From: Gonatopus flavifemur
Taxonomy: Eukaryota > Arthropoda > Insecta > Hymenoptera > Dryinidae
Assembly: GCA_018340375.1 (NCBI GenBank)
Contig: JAFFJZ010000013.1
Span: 5,682,501 to 5,746,500, forward strand
Direction of reading: 5' to 3'
Length of the DNA stretch: 64,000 nucleotides
Below the pieces are notes generated by a model. It was given only the letters and a program-made list of their open reading frames with translations, had not been told where the DNA came from and searched no databases. Each line of letters starts with the position of its first letter. Positions within the stretch are counted from its first letter, which is position 1. The position numbers and the translations under genes are program-made. Below, piece by piece: positions 48,297-58,124 of the stretch.

Positions 48297-48935
48297 CTAT
48301 CTTCTGTCCTTCTCCTTCCATTCCTCTCGTCTCCTCTTCTCTCGTTCCATCCTGTCCTCTTCCGACTCTTCCTCCTCCTTCTTCTCCTCTTCTCTCTCTT
48401 CCTCTCCGCTACTCCCGCTTCTCCCCTCTTCCGGCAGATGGCCTTCCTTATTTTTCCCTCCTACTTTCTTCCTTACCATCTCCCAACTTTTGACTTCCTT
48501 CCTTACCGTCGGTTCATTTTTCTTCTCTACCGACTTCTTCTTAATTTCTTCCTTCCCCGACAGTGGCCGCTCCGCTCTTCCTCTATCTCCTTCCCCCTTC
48601 ATCTCCTTCACCCGTTCTCCCATCCAGGCCCCTTCTTTCTCTCCGCTTTCCTTCTTCTTCCGCTCCTCTCTTTCTTCCTCCTCAAGCTCTTTTATCTCCA
48701 CAGATGGCAGCACCTTTCCTTCTTCCGCTTCTTTTCTATCTCCGTTCAATTCACCTAGCACTTTTCTCAAAACCTCTATTGTGCTCTCCAGCGTCCCTGC
48801 CATCTGTTTTTTCACTTCCTCCTTGATCTTCTCCTCCGCCCTCCTTTCCCATTCTTCTCCCTGCTGCTTCATCTTCCTCTCCACCTCTTCTCCCACGAGC
48901 TTCTTCATTTCCTCTCTCTCCATCTCGTTCACCAC
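48297..48935 (-). CDS. Glu/Lys-rich coiled-coil ORF, likely retroelement ORF1
   Basis: The minus-strand frame starts with MEREEMKKLVGEEVERK (ATG near 48923; an in-frame stop lies a few codons upstream) and ends EEWKEKDRR. Almost the whole protein is charged heptad-like sequence with Glu, Lys and Arg. Such proteins in insect genomes are often called golgin or trichohyalin but usually prove to be the first ORF of non-LTR retrotransposons. No RT follows because a mariner-like element is inserted just downstream, and the Transib-like element is inserted just upstream of the start. Function is not established. Confidence 0.45.
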   Translation of the reverse strand: MVNEMEREEMKKLVGEEVERKMKQQGEEWERRAEEKIKEEVKKQMAGTLESTIEVLRKVLGELNGDRKEAEEGKVLPSVEIKELEEEEREERKKKESGEKEGAWMGERVKEMKGEGDRGRAERPLSGKEEIKKKSVEKKNEPTVRKEVKSWEMVRKKVGGKNKEGHLPEEGRSGSSGEEEREEEKKEEEESEEDRMEREKRRREEWKEKDRR

Positions 48936-48941
48936 GCGTCA

Positions 48942-48946
48942 CGCCA
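48942..48946. other. Left target duplication CGCCA of Transib-like element
   Basis: CGCCA directly precedes CACAGTG at 48947 and is repeated exactly at 54360-54364 after CACTGTG. A 5-bp duplication is the rule for Transib and RAG transposition. Confidence 0.9.
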
Positions 48947-49031
48947 CACAGTGGAGCCAAATGCCAAAAAGCTGGACAAAATTATAAGGGGCTCTCAAAT
49001 TCGCGTGCGACTTCGTACTCGGGGAGTTTAT

Positions 49032-49700
49032 GGGGTCACTGATTACGAATCCGTTGTCAGAATTTCAAAATTCAAAATGGCGGATCCAATATGGCGGACG
49101 AAAATTGAAAGAAACCATCGGATTTTCTTCAAACTTGGTGATCAGGGGTTTTTGGGGTCGCTGATTACGAATCCACTGTCTGAGTTCCCAAATTCAAAAT
49201 GGCGAATCCAATGTGGCGGACGAAAATTGAAAAAATTATCGGATTCTTTTCAAATTGGGTACTCAGAGATTTTTGGGGTCGCTGATTACAAATCCGTTGT
49301 CTGCATTTCGAAATTCAAAATGGCGGATCCAATATGGTGGAATAAAATCGAGAAGATCATCGGATTTTCTTCAAACTCGGCATCCAGGAGTTTTTGGGGT
49401 CACCAATTACGAATCCGTTGTCAAAATTTTGAAATTCAGAATGGCGGATTCAATATGGTGGACAAAAATTAAGAAAGTCATCGCATTTTCTTCAAACTCG
49501 GTACTCAGGGGTTTCTGTGGTCGCTGATTACGAATCCACGGTCTGAAATTCAGAATTCGAAATAACGGACCCAATATAGCGGACGAGAATTGTAAAAATC
49601 ATCGGATTCCCTTTAAACTCGGTACCCAGGGGTTTTCGGGATCGCTGATCACGAATCCGTTGTCAGAATTCCGAAATTCAGGATGGCGGATGCCAAAAAT
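49032..49700. repeat. 121-bp tandem repeat block, left end of Transib-like element
   Basis: About six units start GGGGTCRCTGATTACGAATCC at 49032, 49154, 49275, 49396, about 49517 and about 49638. Each also carries AAAATGGCGGATCCAATATGG and ATCGGATT blocks. The period is 121-122 bp. A matching block in opposite orientation lies at 53330-53790. Confidence 0.9.
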
Positions 49701-49928
49701 CGAAACTTCATTCATAACCTAATATTAAACAAGAACTAAACGGCCCATTTTGTTGTTCCTATTATGATCATTATTATTATTATTTCCAACATTGAATCAT
49801 TATTAATATAATTATCGAATGATATTAACACACCAAATGTGTTGAATCGAAAGATATATACATTCACAATATATACAATAATATAAAAAACTGAAATCGT
49901 AATGGTTTTTACTTTTGCCACACTTTTT

Positions 49929-52489
49929 TTACTCAGATAAGTCTTCTTCTTCACTCTCAGACGAAGATAATGGGAAAGTTACGTTGTCTTCATCAAGTAT
50001 ATCCGGAGTTTTGATCAGGCTTAACACGTCTCTAGGGAGAAACTTTAGTTTTTTCTTGGGCAACTGTCTCTTACTCGATAACATTGAATCAGAACTCAAA
50101 AGGAACCATTTAAAAATGTCTTCATTCGTTTTTTCTCTACTGCATTTCCTGGAGTGATGCTCTCGGTACCTTTGGAAATGAATGTTGTTAAGATATTTGG
50201 ATATAATTATGTATTCATCGACACCGTTAAAGCTTTTGATCTCAACATGACAAGCAAAATCAAGGAAAAACAAAAAGCAGCTGCACTTTGGGGTCATCAG
50301 TATGAAGTTTTGAATAAATCCTCTAATTCATAAGTTTACTTGATTCTCAAAATTGTTTTCTAGTCTATGAATTGAGGTTTCCAGAGGATGAACAATGTGG
50401 CTTATTAATAAAAAAAAGTATATGAATATTCATAATTCCCCGAATTCCTTACCAGAACAAAACAATCTTCGCGAACATATATTCTCGTGGTTACCATTAA
50501 TATATAGTTCGCCTAGTAGTCAAAAACGTATTGTGCAATGTATCAAACTGATTGCAGTACTTGAGAAGTCAAATTTTTCCCTTCAAAGTGTCGAGTCCAC
50601 TGTGACAAATATAGACTATTATTGAGTGATATACATAATTTTCACCTTTTAAAATCTTTGTTACGAGCCTCTTGTGCTTCCTCAGTCAATTGGCCTATAG
50701 GTAGAAGAGCAGATGCAATGATTTCAGGTCCGTGGATCAAAAACTTGTGCATCGTAGGTGACATTGGGTACCACGGATATTTTGTCGCGTAGTAGCGTGC
50801 CGTGTCTAAAGCGTAACTCCGAAACTTTTCAACGTCTATTTCATGGCCACTTGAAACGGTAGCTAATACTACATGAAGTCGTTGTATTAGGTTGACATCC
50901 ACCCCTGTGATTTCGGCAGAAACTTCGGGTTGTGCGAAAAATCGCCTAGCGGTATTCCCATCATTTGAGTTCCCAAACCCTGGCTTAGGAACATCGACAA
51001 TGAGGCCACATTTTCTTTAAAACTTTTCTGTACAACCTTTTTCGTTCTTCCACCAAAGCTTCATCTTGTTTTCGTGCTTGCCACTTCTGAATAGGTAGCT
51101 TATAAGACAAATGCAGGAGGCCCTCAAAAATCGTATCCAGCCGTGTAGACAAGACAAACCAAACTGGAGGTTTTCGGTTTTGACCGGCCTGGATACTATA
51201 TCATCAATTTTGTTGAATTCCTTAGATGTGGCACCACATATATAGCACTTCTGGGTATAGGTTGTCTCAGTTATGGCATTGCATACCTTCCCGTCCACCA
51301 TAGAAAAAATCATCTCATGTTTCACTGAAACATGTTTTTCATCAGTTCTGAAAGAAGTAGCCCTCAGATTTTCTATTTCATTATCAACCCGTAGCTTCTC
51401 TGCAACCGAAACTTCAGTTGATTCTTTCACAAACTCTATTTTGATTGGCCTACAAAATCTGGTTGATGATGGCCTTGGATTCTGCCAAATTATTTTTGAA
51501 TTGCAGTGTAGGCGGAGAGGCACAAGTGAAGTAATGAACACAGCGGAATCACTAGCTTCCGAACTTTGATATGCTTGTTTGTATGAGGAGTGGCCAGAGC
51601 TCCCATCAAACCCCCATTTGGAAATAAGTACCAGGTTTTGTAACTCTTCATCAGATAAAGTTGACGAAACCGAATTCTGTAGCTTTAAAATACGTGTAGC
51701 TGTGTGATCGAGAAGTGCTTTTAGTTGCACAACAGCGCAGGTTTCTGTTATTTGAATAAATTCCTTGTCAGGGAAACACATGCGTTTGGCCAGTTGAATT
51801 TTTTTATAAGGTGGAAATTTCTGCGGATCAGCTTCACGCAATAAGCAGTACTGATGTTTTGAGAGCTCGGCATCTACTAGGAGAGCTAGAGCATCTTCAT
51901 CATTCAACATCTTCGGCTCATTTCGCTTGAAAGTTTGATAACCTTTCATATACATTTTGGCAAGCTCAGGATCAGAAGATGTAACATCCTTTACAATTTT
52001 TGCGGCTTCGATCTGTCCAGACGCTCTCAAACACATTTGTGTGGCGTAAGACAGCTCTGAGATAGGAGTATTTACTCTGATATTCTCCGTTTTCCTACGT
52101 TTCGTTCTTTCTGAACATTCGTTGAATTTAACAAGAGGTCTTCCCACTTGCGTGTGAACAGTTACAGAATGGGGATTCCTGAAAGTACAAAACACTACCT
52201 CTTGTTTTAACCATTCTTCATTATTTTTAAGAAATCGTTCTCCGGTCCTTTGAGAAGATTCCCATCTCTTTTTAAATACACATTCAAAAGTGGATAAAAG
52301 GTTAGAGATCTCTGTAGTTTTGTTATCCGGACAACACGTTATCTCGATGATTTGTCCTTGGAGGAAAGTGAACTTTTCATCCAACGTAGGTAGAGGACTG
52401 CTCCTTAGAATATTGTACATCTCTCTCCGAGTCATAGATATTGAATCATCTTTGAAATCTACAAACGTTGTAGAATTCGATAAAATTCG
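49929..52489 (-). pseudogene. RAG1-like Transib transposase gene (exons 52489-50646 and 50169-49929)
   Basis: The gene encodes the recombinase that cuts at the CACAGTG ends. Motifs in order: LPTLDEKFTFLQGQIIE; DALALLVDAELSKHQY; ISKWGFDGSSGHSSYKQ with the first catalytic Asp; IIWQNPRPSSTRFCRPI, which matches RAG1 EPKPNSELCCKPL; MVDGKVCNAITE and CYICGATSKEFN (zinc pair); and GNSNDGNTARRFF. The end, TMHKFLIHGPEIIASALLPIG followed by TEEAQEARNKDFKR, parallels the RAG1 C-terminus with its catalytic Glu. A one-base loss in the T run at 51126-51130, compensated near 51005-51016, shifts about 40 codons and creates the TAA at 51019-51017. After DFKR, a GT-AG intron (50645-50170) joins in phase to YREHHSRKCSREKTNEDIF. 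The first long exon follows TTTCTGTAG at 52490. The start codon is uncertain. About 694 codons, normal for Transib. Confidence 0.85.
50170..50645 (-). other. Spliceosomal intron in Transib-like transposase
   Basis: The 476-nt intron has donor AAAAG before GTGAAAATT and acceptor TTTCCAAAG before GTACCG. Splicing joins AG and G to keep the Arg codon and restores the conserved KDFKRYREHHSRK order, so the prediction is precise. A second possible intron near the start (donor ATAG before GTGAGT at 52625, with acceptors at 52490 or in TTTGTAG near 52459) is less certain. Confidence 0.8.
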
Positions 52490-53329
52490 CTACAGAAACC
52501 CCATGTGTTCCTAAAAATTTTCCTAATTTTCTTGGGTTGGATTCAACCCTCTTAAGCTAATTTTTTTTGCAGTCAACTGTTCAAATTAAACTACTAAGAA
52601 AATATAGGTTGTTGAAACACTCACCTATGGCAGCGGAATCCATCTCATTTGGAATTGTATGTTAACATTGAATGATTCTAAGAAACGAAAAATATTCACC
52701 AAGCTCCAAACTTGCACGCGGAAAAAAGTTTACGGTAACGATTACTAGCAAGAGTAAGGATTCGGTGACAGCTATTGCACAATTGTGATAAGCACCATTT
52801 GAAATCAGACCGATTACAACCAACTATTTACGTTGCCATGGAAACGATAGGTTAACATAAGAACGATCACCAAATCGCGAGTCATGATTCAGTTCACGAA
52901 AAGAAAAGAGATATCAATACCATAACATTTATAAACATTTAGGAAAATGACGGTTACTTTAGGGAAAAAGAGCATCGCTGAAGAATGTTAGCAGTGAAGT
53001 TACCAAAAATTCGTAGTAATAATACTAAATGTTGGTAGTTTTCTCGTCATTTCTCATAGTGAATTCATCAATTCATAGTAAATTCACTACGAATATTCTC
53101 CAGCAATACTGTTTTTCTCTCAATGGTCCATCATCTTCCTAAATATCAATGATTTCTGGCTTTTGTGTACCCTTAGCCCGCGATGAGAAGAAAAACGAAT
53201 GGTAATCAATCTCATACAGTTTTCCTTGTGCAGCAAATGTACACTGGAAATAAAACACATACTAACGTTGAGGTAAAATTCAAAGCGAATCTACTGAATT
53301 CTGAGTTTTGTGTCCACCATATTAGATAC
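52490..53329. other. Interior of Transib-like element upstream of transposase
   Basis: A minus-strand ATG at 52643 (MDSAAI) followed by a strong GTGAGT donor may be the first exon. Joined to the acceptor in TTTGTAG near 52459 it gives an in-phase start, but this is only one possible model. The rest is AT-rich without recognised ORFs and may hold the element promoter. Confidence 0.35.
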
Positions 53330-53790
53330 GCTATCTTTGATTCTTGGAATTTGACAACTGATTCGTAATCAATGACCCCACAAAACCCTGGATAACGAGT
53401 TTGAAGGAAATCTGATGATTTTTTCAATTTTTTTCTGCCAAACTGGATCCGCCATTCTGAATTCCGGAATTCAGACACCGGATTCGGAATCAGCGACCTT
53501 AAAAACCTCAGGGTACCGAGTTTGAAGGCAATCCGATGATTTTTTCAATTTTCATCCGCCATATTGGATCCGCCATTTTGAATTTTGAAATTCAAACAAC
53601 GGATTCGTAATCAGCAACCTCAGAAACCCCTGGGTCACGAATTTGAAGAAAATCCGATGATTTCTTTCAATTTTCGTCCGCCATATTGGATCCGCCATTT
53701 TGAATTCCGAAATGAAGACAACGGATTCATAATCAGCGACCCAACAAACTTCTGCATATCAAGTTTCAGACGGATCTAAGGACTCCTCAT
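53330..53790. repeat. 121-bp tandem repeat block, right end of Transib-like element
   Basis: About four units in opposite orientation to 49032-49700. GGATTCGTAATCAGCGACC-type starts fall near 53360, 53480, 53601 and 53722, each with ATTGGATCCGCCATTTTGAAT. The 121-bp period is the same as in the left block. Confidence 0.9.
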
Positions 53791-54359
53791 CACTCCGTCT
53801 GATTTTTCGTGATTTCCTGCACAAAAACATGGCGGAATTGCTTAGGGGCAGACATGGGCAGCCGTTTTTTTTTCTGATGTTTAGGTAAGAGTCCCATCTA
53901 CAACCTCCAATAAGTTAAACGACGTAATTTTGCGTAATTCTCTACTATTCCTTCAAAAACCAAACACATTTTCTCATTTATAGATATAGAAATTACATCC
54001 AATCATTGCTCTGTCAGTATTTTCCACTCATCAAATTGATATTCTCCTAATTTTTATTGTATTCTACATAGTTTCAGTAATAGACTCCAATTTGAAAAAG
54101 TTAAATCGGTTCATTTTTCGAGACACAGCGTCTTTTTGAACATGCTCGTTATTTTACTGTCTTTCAATCACGCGGATTATACTTCAAGGAGGGTATTTTG
54201 CAACTGGTACACAAGGGCAGGGGGAGGGGATCAGATCTTCTTATATCAGAATTCCGATACTTGGGACATCACCTTACTTATCCCAAGGGTCAAATATCCC
54301 CAACTACAAACTTCATTTTTGGGGTTTTGGCCAGCTTTTTGGCATTTGGCCCCACTGTG

Positions 54360-54364
54360 CGCCA
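54360..54364. other. Right target duplication CGCCA of Transib-like element
   Basis: Identical to 48942-48946. The flanking DNA beyond it continues the pyrimidine-rich sequence interrupted at 48946. Confidence 0.9.
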
Positions 54365-54557
54365 CCTCTTTTGCCCACTTTTCACTTCTTTTTCCTTCTT
54401 TCTCGCCACGAACTTTCTTCCTGATTACTCCCTGCTTTCTTCACATCTCCACACACTTTAATCACTCCCGATACTCGACTTTCCTCCTTTCTTCCCCACT
54501 TTCTCTCCGTGTTGATTTCACCCGACACTCTACTTTCGCCATCTTACCAGAAGTCCT

Positions 54558-55682
54558 AATACGAAGTAAAAATCACGTTTTTCATGCTTTGTATCAAAAA
54601 AGTGGTGGGGGAAGTACGAAGTACAAAAAAACTTTCAGCGAGAAAGTTGTTCACTAGTGTTTGAACTAACTTCGTGGGAAATTTCAGATCGATTCGACTA
54701 ATAGTTCGCAGAATACAGCCATTTATTCGTTAGCGCGCAGCAAAAATTTCTCATAGTTTCGCGTCCTTTATAGGATGAATATCCGCGTCCGCGGCAAAGG
54801 TGGTATTCGCTCGATTTCTCAACGTAGGTTTGTTTTTTGGGTCGGAGAAAACGAATATTGGATTATTCCTGTGAATAAATTTCATGATCGATGCCTTATT
54901 ACAAATAATTCAATTGTTCAAAAGGTCTTTACAAATCAACTATTGGTATTGAGGGAAAGCTGTTCGGACGAAAAAAGTTTCTTGTCTTGCGAGGACTAAC
55001 TTGCGGAACATTTGTCATTGTTGTTTTTCATTCGAATATATTTATTTATTCACATAATCTATTTTCCACATGTACATTTATTCATTTTTTCTCTCGTTTA
55101 CTACTACGGATTTACACACTTTTTGCTTTTAGGTTTATCTGTAATTTGTTCTTCTTTTCATCTTTATTACAGCTTTTTCAAAAAAATCTTGATACATTTT
55201 TTTTCCTTCACTGCTCAAATATTGCATCAACGATTTGACATCATTCATTTTTTCTTTGCTCAGTCCAGTTGCTTCTGCTCGTTCAGTTTGAAGTGAATCA
55301 GTTGATTGATAAAGACCTTCTGAACAATTGAATTATTTGTAATGAGGCATCGATCATGAAATTTATTCACAGGAATAATTCAATATTCGTTTTCTCCGAC
55401 CCACAAAACAAACCTACATTGAGAAATCGAGCGAATACCACCTTTGCCGCGGACGCGGATATTCATCCTATAAACGACGTGGAACTATGAAAAACTTTTG
55501 CTGCGCGCTAATGAATAAATGGCTGTATTTCGCGAACTATTAGTCGAATCGATCTGAAATTTTCCTCAAAGTGAGTTCAAACACTAGCGAACAACTTTCT
55601 CGCAGGAAGTTTCTCGTACTTCGTACTTCCCCCACCACTTTTTTGATACGAAGCATGGAAAACGTGATTTTTACTTCGTATT
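54558..55682. mobile_element. Fold-back element with AATACGAAGTAAAAATCACG ends
   Basis: Arms of about 390 bp (54558-54948 and 55288-55682) are inverse copies. They include GGTGGGGGAAGTACGAAGTA, GCGCGCAGCAAAA and CCGCGTCCGCGGCAAAGGTG. The spacer of about 340 bp gives a Phe/Ser-rich frame without known motifs. No clear target duplication is visible. Confidence 0.8.
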
Positions 55683-56721
55683 GAAAATTTATTAATTTGT
55701 TATTAATTTTTACGAACTTTACCTACATTTGCATCTTTGGGGAAGTCTCACGAATCGAAATTCACAAGATTCATCCCGATTCATTGAAAAATGATCGAGT
55801 TAGAGCGAGTTGAATGTTGAAAAATAATCATTTTTGGTGTGAAAAAATTGATTTGTGATTTTTTTCTCGAAAATCGTCAATCATAGAAAAAAATCGTAAA
55901 GAGTACCTTGGATTGATTTTTCAAGCTCTACCACTTAGTATTTTTACATTTCCAAAATTCCGACTTTTTTTTTTGACCTACGACGGGACCTCTCGCATCA
56001 AACTTGTGACGCGGTTCGAGCGCTCGGCGAGTTTTCCGATCCGGGGGCTCAATTATTACATGCTCGGGATATTCGATTGTCGGCTGTGAATGACAATCAT
56101 TTTCTCTTATCATAGACAGGCAGGACCATTATTAATCGAACGAAATGCATCGAAGACGTTCCGGAGACTTTAGGAAGATTCTCGTGAATAATGACACTTT
56201 AATGTCGCTTTTTCAACCCTTATACTAGTCTGAGCACAATTATTACAATCTTGGGATATTATTTGATTGTCGCATGTAGATGACAATCATTTTGTCTTAT
56301 CACAGACGGGCTGAATAATTATAAATTGAAAGAGATCCATTGAAGACCTATAATGACCCTATAAAGTCGTTTTTTCAATTTGTGTATTGCTCTGGGAAGA
56401 ATTATCAAATTCACAGGTTCTTACTGGATTGTCGGATCCTGATCACAATCACTGTTCATTATTAAAGACGGGCTGAGTAATGATAAATAGAAAGAAATGC
56501 ATCGAGAGCCTGTCGAAAACCCTTGGAAGACTCTCGTGAATAATAACACTTCAAAGTCGTTTTTCCAACTCGTATACTGGTCTGAGCACAATTATTACAT
56601 TTTCGGGATAGTATTCGAATGTCAGATTGTAATCACGATCATTTTCCATTATTGAAGAGTCATTATTTCATCATCAGGCTCGGATGACAGTCATCCTCTC
56701 TTATCATAGACGGACTGAGTA

Positions 56722-58124
56722 CCCATGTGGAAATGGAAACACGGACCGCTACTGGCCCACTACTGTAGCAGGAAGTGCCAGTACTGGCAAATCTAGAGCG
56801 ACCTTTGAGCGGCCAGTTGAATTCCCAGTACTGGCGAAGGAGTTGAAATCCTCACACCATACCACATAATGGCCAGTACAACATTTACCACCACGGCGGT
56901 AGCGATATTTGATGTGAGCCTGCCATGGTGAAACTCTGGCATTGCAACAGGATCAGTTGTTTTGCCAGAGCTGGATGAGAAATGACAGAGGGTCGAAATG
57001 GTGTTATCCTATGTAGAAATTCGAACCCGACCCAGTATTAGCAACGTACCTGTAACCGGAGTTGCCAGGAGTATGATCATATTTCAAGTAAAAAAACCCA
57101 CATTAAATTTGAACTTTGAAAATCTGAATGATTCATCGTTCTCATTATCGTAATCGGAAAAAGGCACTTTGGAAGTGATTTCTTGAAAGTTCACTGAGTA
57201 AGGATGGAACCCGGGTCCTGCGAATGAGAAACTGAATGTTTATCACATCAGCCAATCTTCGAGTTGACGACGAATCACTCAAATTGCCATTCATTGTAAT
57301 GGGACCGTTGAAGTCATACAATTCACCATAGATTCCGTAGTGGAATAAAGTCCTATCAATGCTCGCACTTCGTTGTCTCTCGAATATATTGAATGATGAT
57401 ACCAACTCTGGCCGAATGCTGGCGCAACTTCGGCTCACTACACCAGTCAAGTTGCTAAGATCGTGATTTCAATGTCATTCGACCACCGATTGCGTAGTCA
57501 GTCAAAGTCCTATCAATACTGACACATTGCCATCCTTCAAACATATTGAATAATCATATTAACTCTGGTCTAATGCTGGCGGAACTTCGGCTCACTACAA
57601 CAGCTGAATTGCCAAGATCATGATTTTAACGTCAGTTGACTACCGATTCCATAGTCAGCCAGAGTCCTATCAATACTGGCACATTGTCATCTATCGAACA
57701 TATTGAATGCTCATACTAACTCCGGCTCAATACAGGTGCAGTATTGTCTCATCAAAGTAACCGTGTTATTGGAAAGATCAGTGGAATTCCTATCCAGTAT
57801 TTATTCCGTATTAGGACAACGTTGCATCGATATTGGTGTCGTATCGTCTTTTTTTCGCATTTTACCATGCAACCAACTCCGATTCGGTACTGACGCGGGT
57901 CAGTTTCTGTATGGTCTGGGTATTCTCCGAACAGTATTAATTCGATACTGACTCAAGACCGTCTGACCACGTAAGCTAGTACCGTCTGAAATCCGGCAAA
58001 CATTTGGCGCCAGTTGGAAAACTGGTGATGATTCTGAATGGAAACAGTTGTTCCTCCCGAAGTCTGGCGAATACAACTCTGCCAGTACCGCGCCATTTGT
58101 CAACTCTGGCTATTTCCACATGGG
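56722..58124. mobile_element. MITE-like element with CCCATGTGGAAAT ends and TA duplication
   Basis: The ends CCCATGTGGAAATGG and its inverse are flanked by TA at 56720-56721 and 58125-58126, the pattern of Tc1/mariner-type elements. Ignoring it rejoins CTGAGTAATTAT, a phrase of the surrounding 180-bp units. The 1.4-kb interior has many TACTGGC/GCCAGTA words and a tandem repeat, but no transposase. Confidence 0.75.
57290..57740. repeat. About 158-bp tandem repeats
   Basis: Three units share AGTCCTATCAATACT (near 57348, 57506 and 57664), CATATTGAAT and GGAACTTCGGCTCACTACA. They lie within the MITE-like element 56722-58124. Confidence 0.7.

Larger units (their letters stand above)
48947..54359 (-). 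mobile_element. Transib-superfamily (RAG1-like) transposon
   Basis: The 5413-bp element begins CACAGTGGAGCCAAATGCC and ends with the inverse of CACAGTGGGGCCAAATGCC. The similarity covers about 35 bp per end. A perfect 5-bp CGCCA duplication flanks it. The first seven bases are identical to the consensus heptamer of V(D)J recombination signals. After a 22-bp interval each end has an A-rich nonamer-like motif: ACAAAATTA on the left and CCAAAACCC on the right. Inside are a RAG1-like transposase gene on the minus strand and inverted blocks of a 121-bp tandem repeat near both ends. I found no RAG2-like frame. Confidence 0.9.
45681..56050. mobile_element. Fold-back element with GAGCCCCCGGATCG ends, carrying nested insertions
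   Basis: Left arm 45681-45975 and right arm 55735-56050 are inverse copies beginning GAGCCCCCGGATCG. They contain CGAGCGCTCGAACCGCGTCA and later TTTTTCAATGAATCG. AATT flanks both ends (45677-45680 and 56051-56054), and the joined flanks restore the ACAATTATTAC phrase of the surrounding 180-bp unit. The interior has taken in a mariner-like element, a Transib-like element and another fold-back. What remains includes a coiled-coil ORF. Confidence 0.7.

Noticed and set aside
48297..48935. Host golgin or trichohyalin gene
   Set aside because: Similarity would be only to charged coiled-coil composition. The frame sits inside nested transposons and has no host exons around it, so a retroelement ORF1 is more likely.
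48208..48987. Long Ser/Phe-rich open frame on the plus strand
   Set aside because: It is the antisense of the Glu/Lys-rich coiled-coil frame at 48297-48935; the pyrimidine-rich strand lacks stops by composition. No motif supports it.
48947..54359. RAG2-like partner gene within the Transib-like element
   Set aside because: No frame with kelch-like repeats is visible on either strand between the inverted repeats; the element appears to encode only the RAG1-like protein.
54987..55296. Membrane-protein-like Phe/Leu-rich frames
   Set aside because: They lie in the spacer of a fold-back element in T-rich DNA and match no family; the composition alone gives hydrophobic residues.
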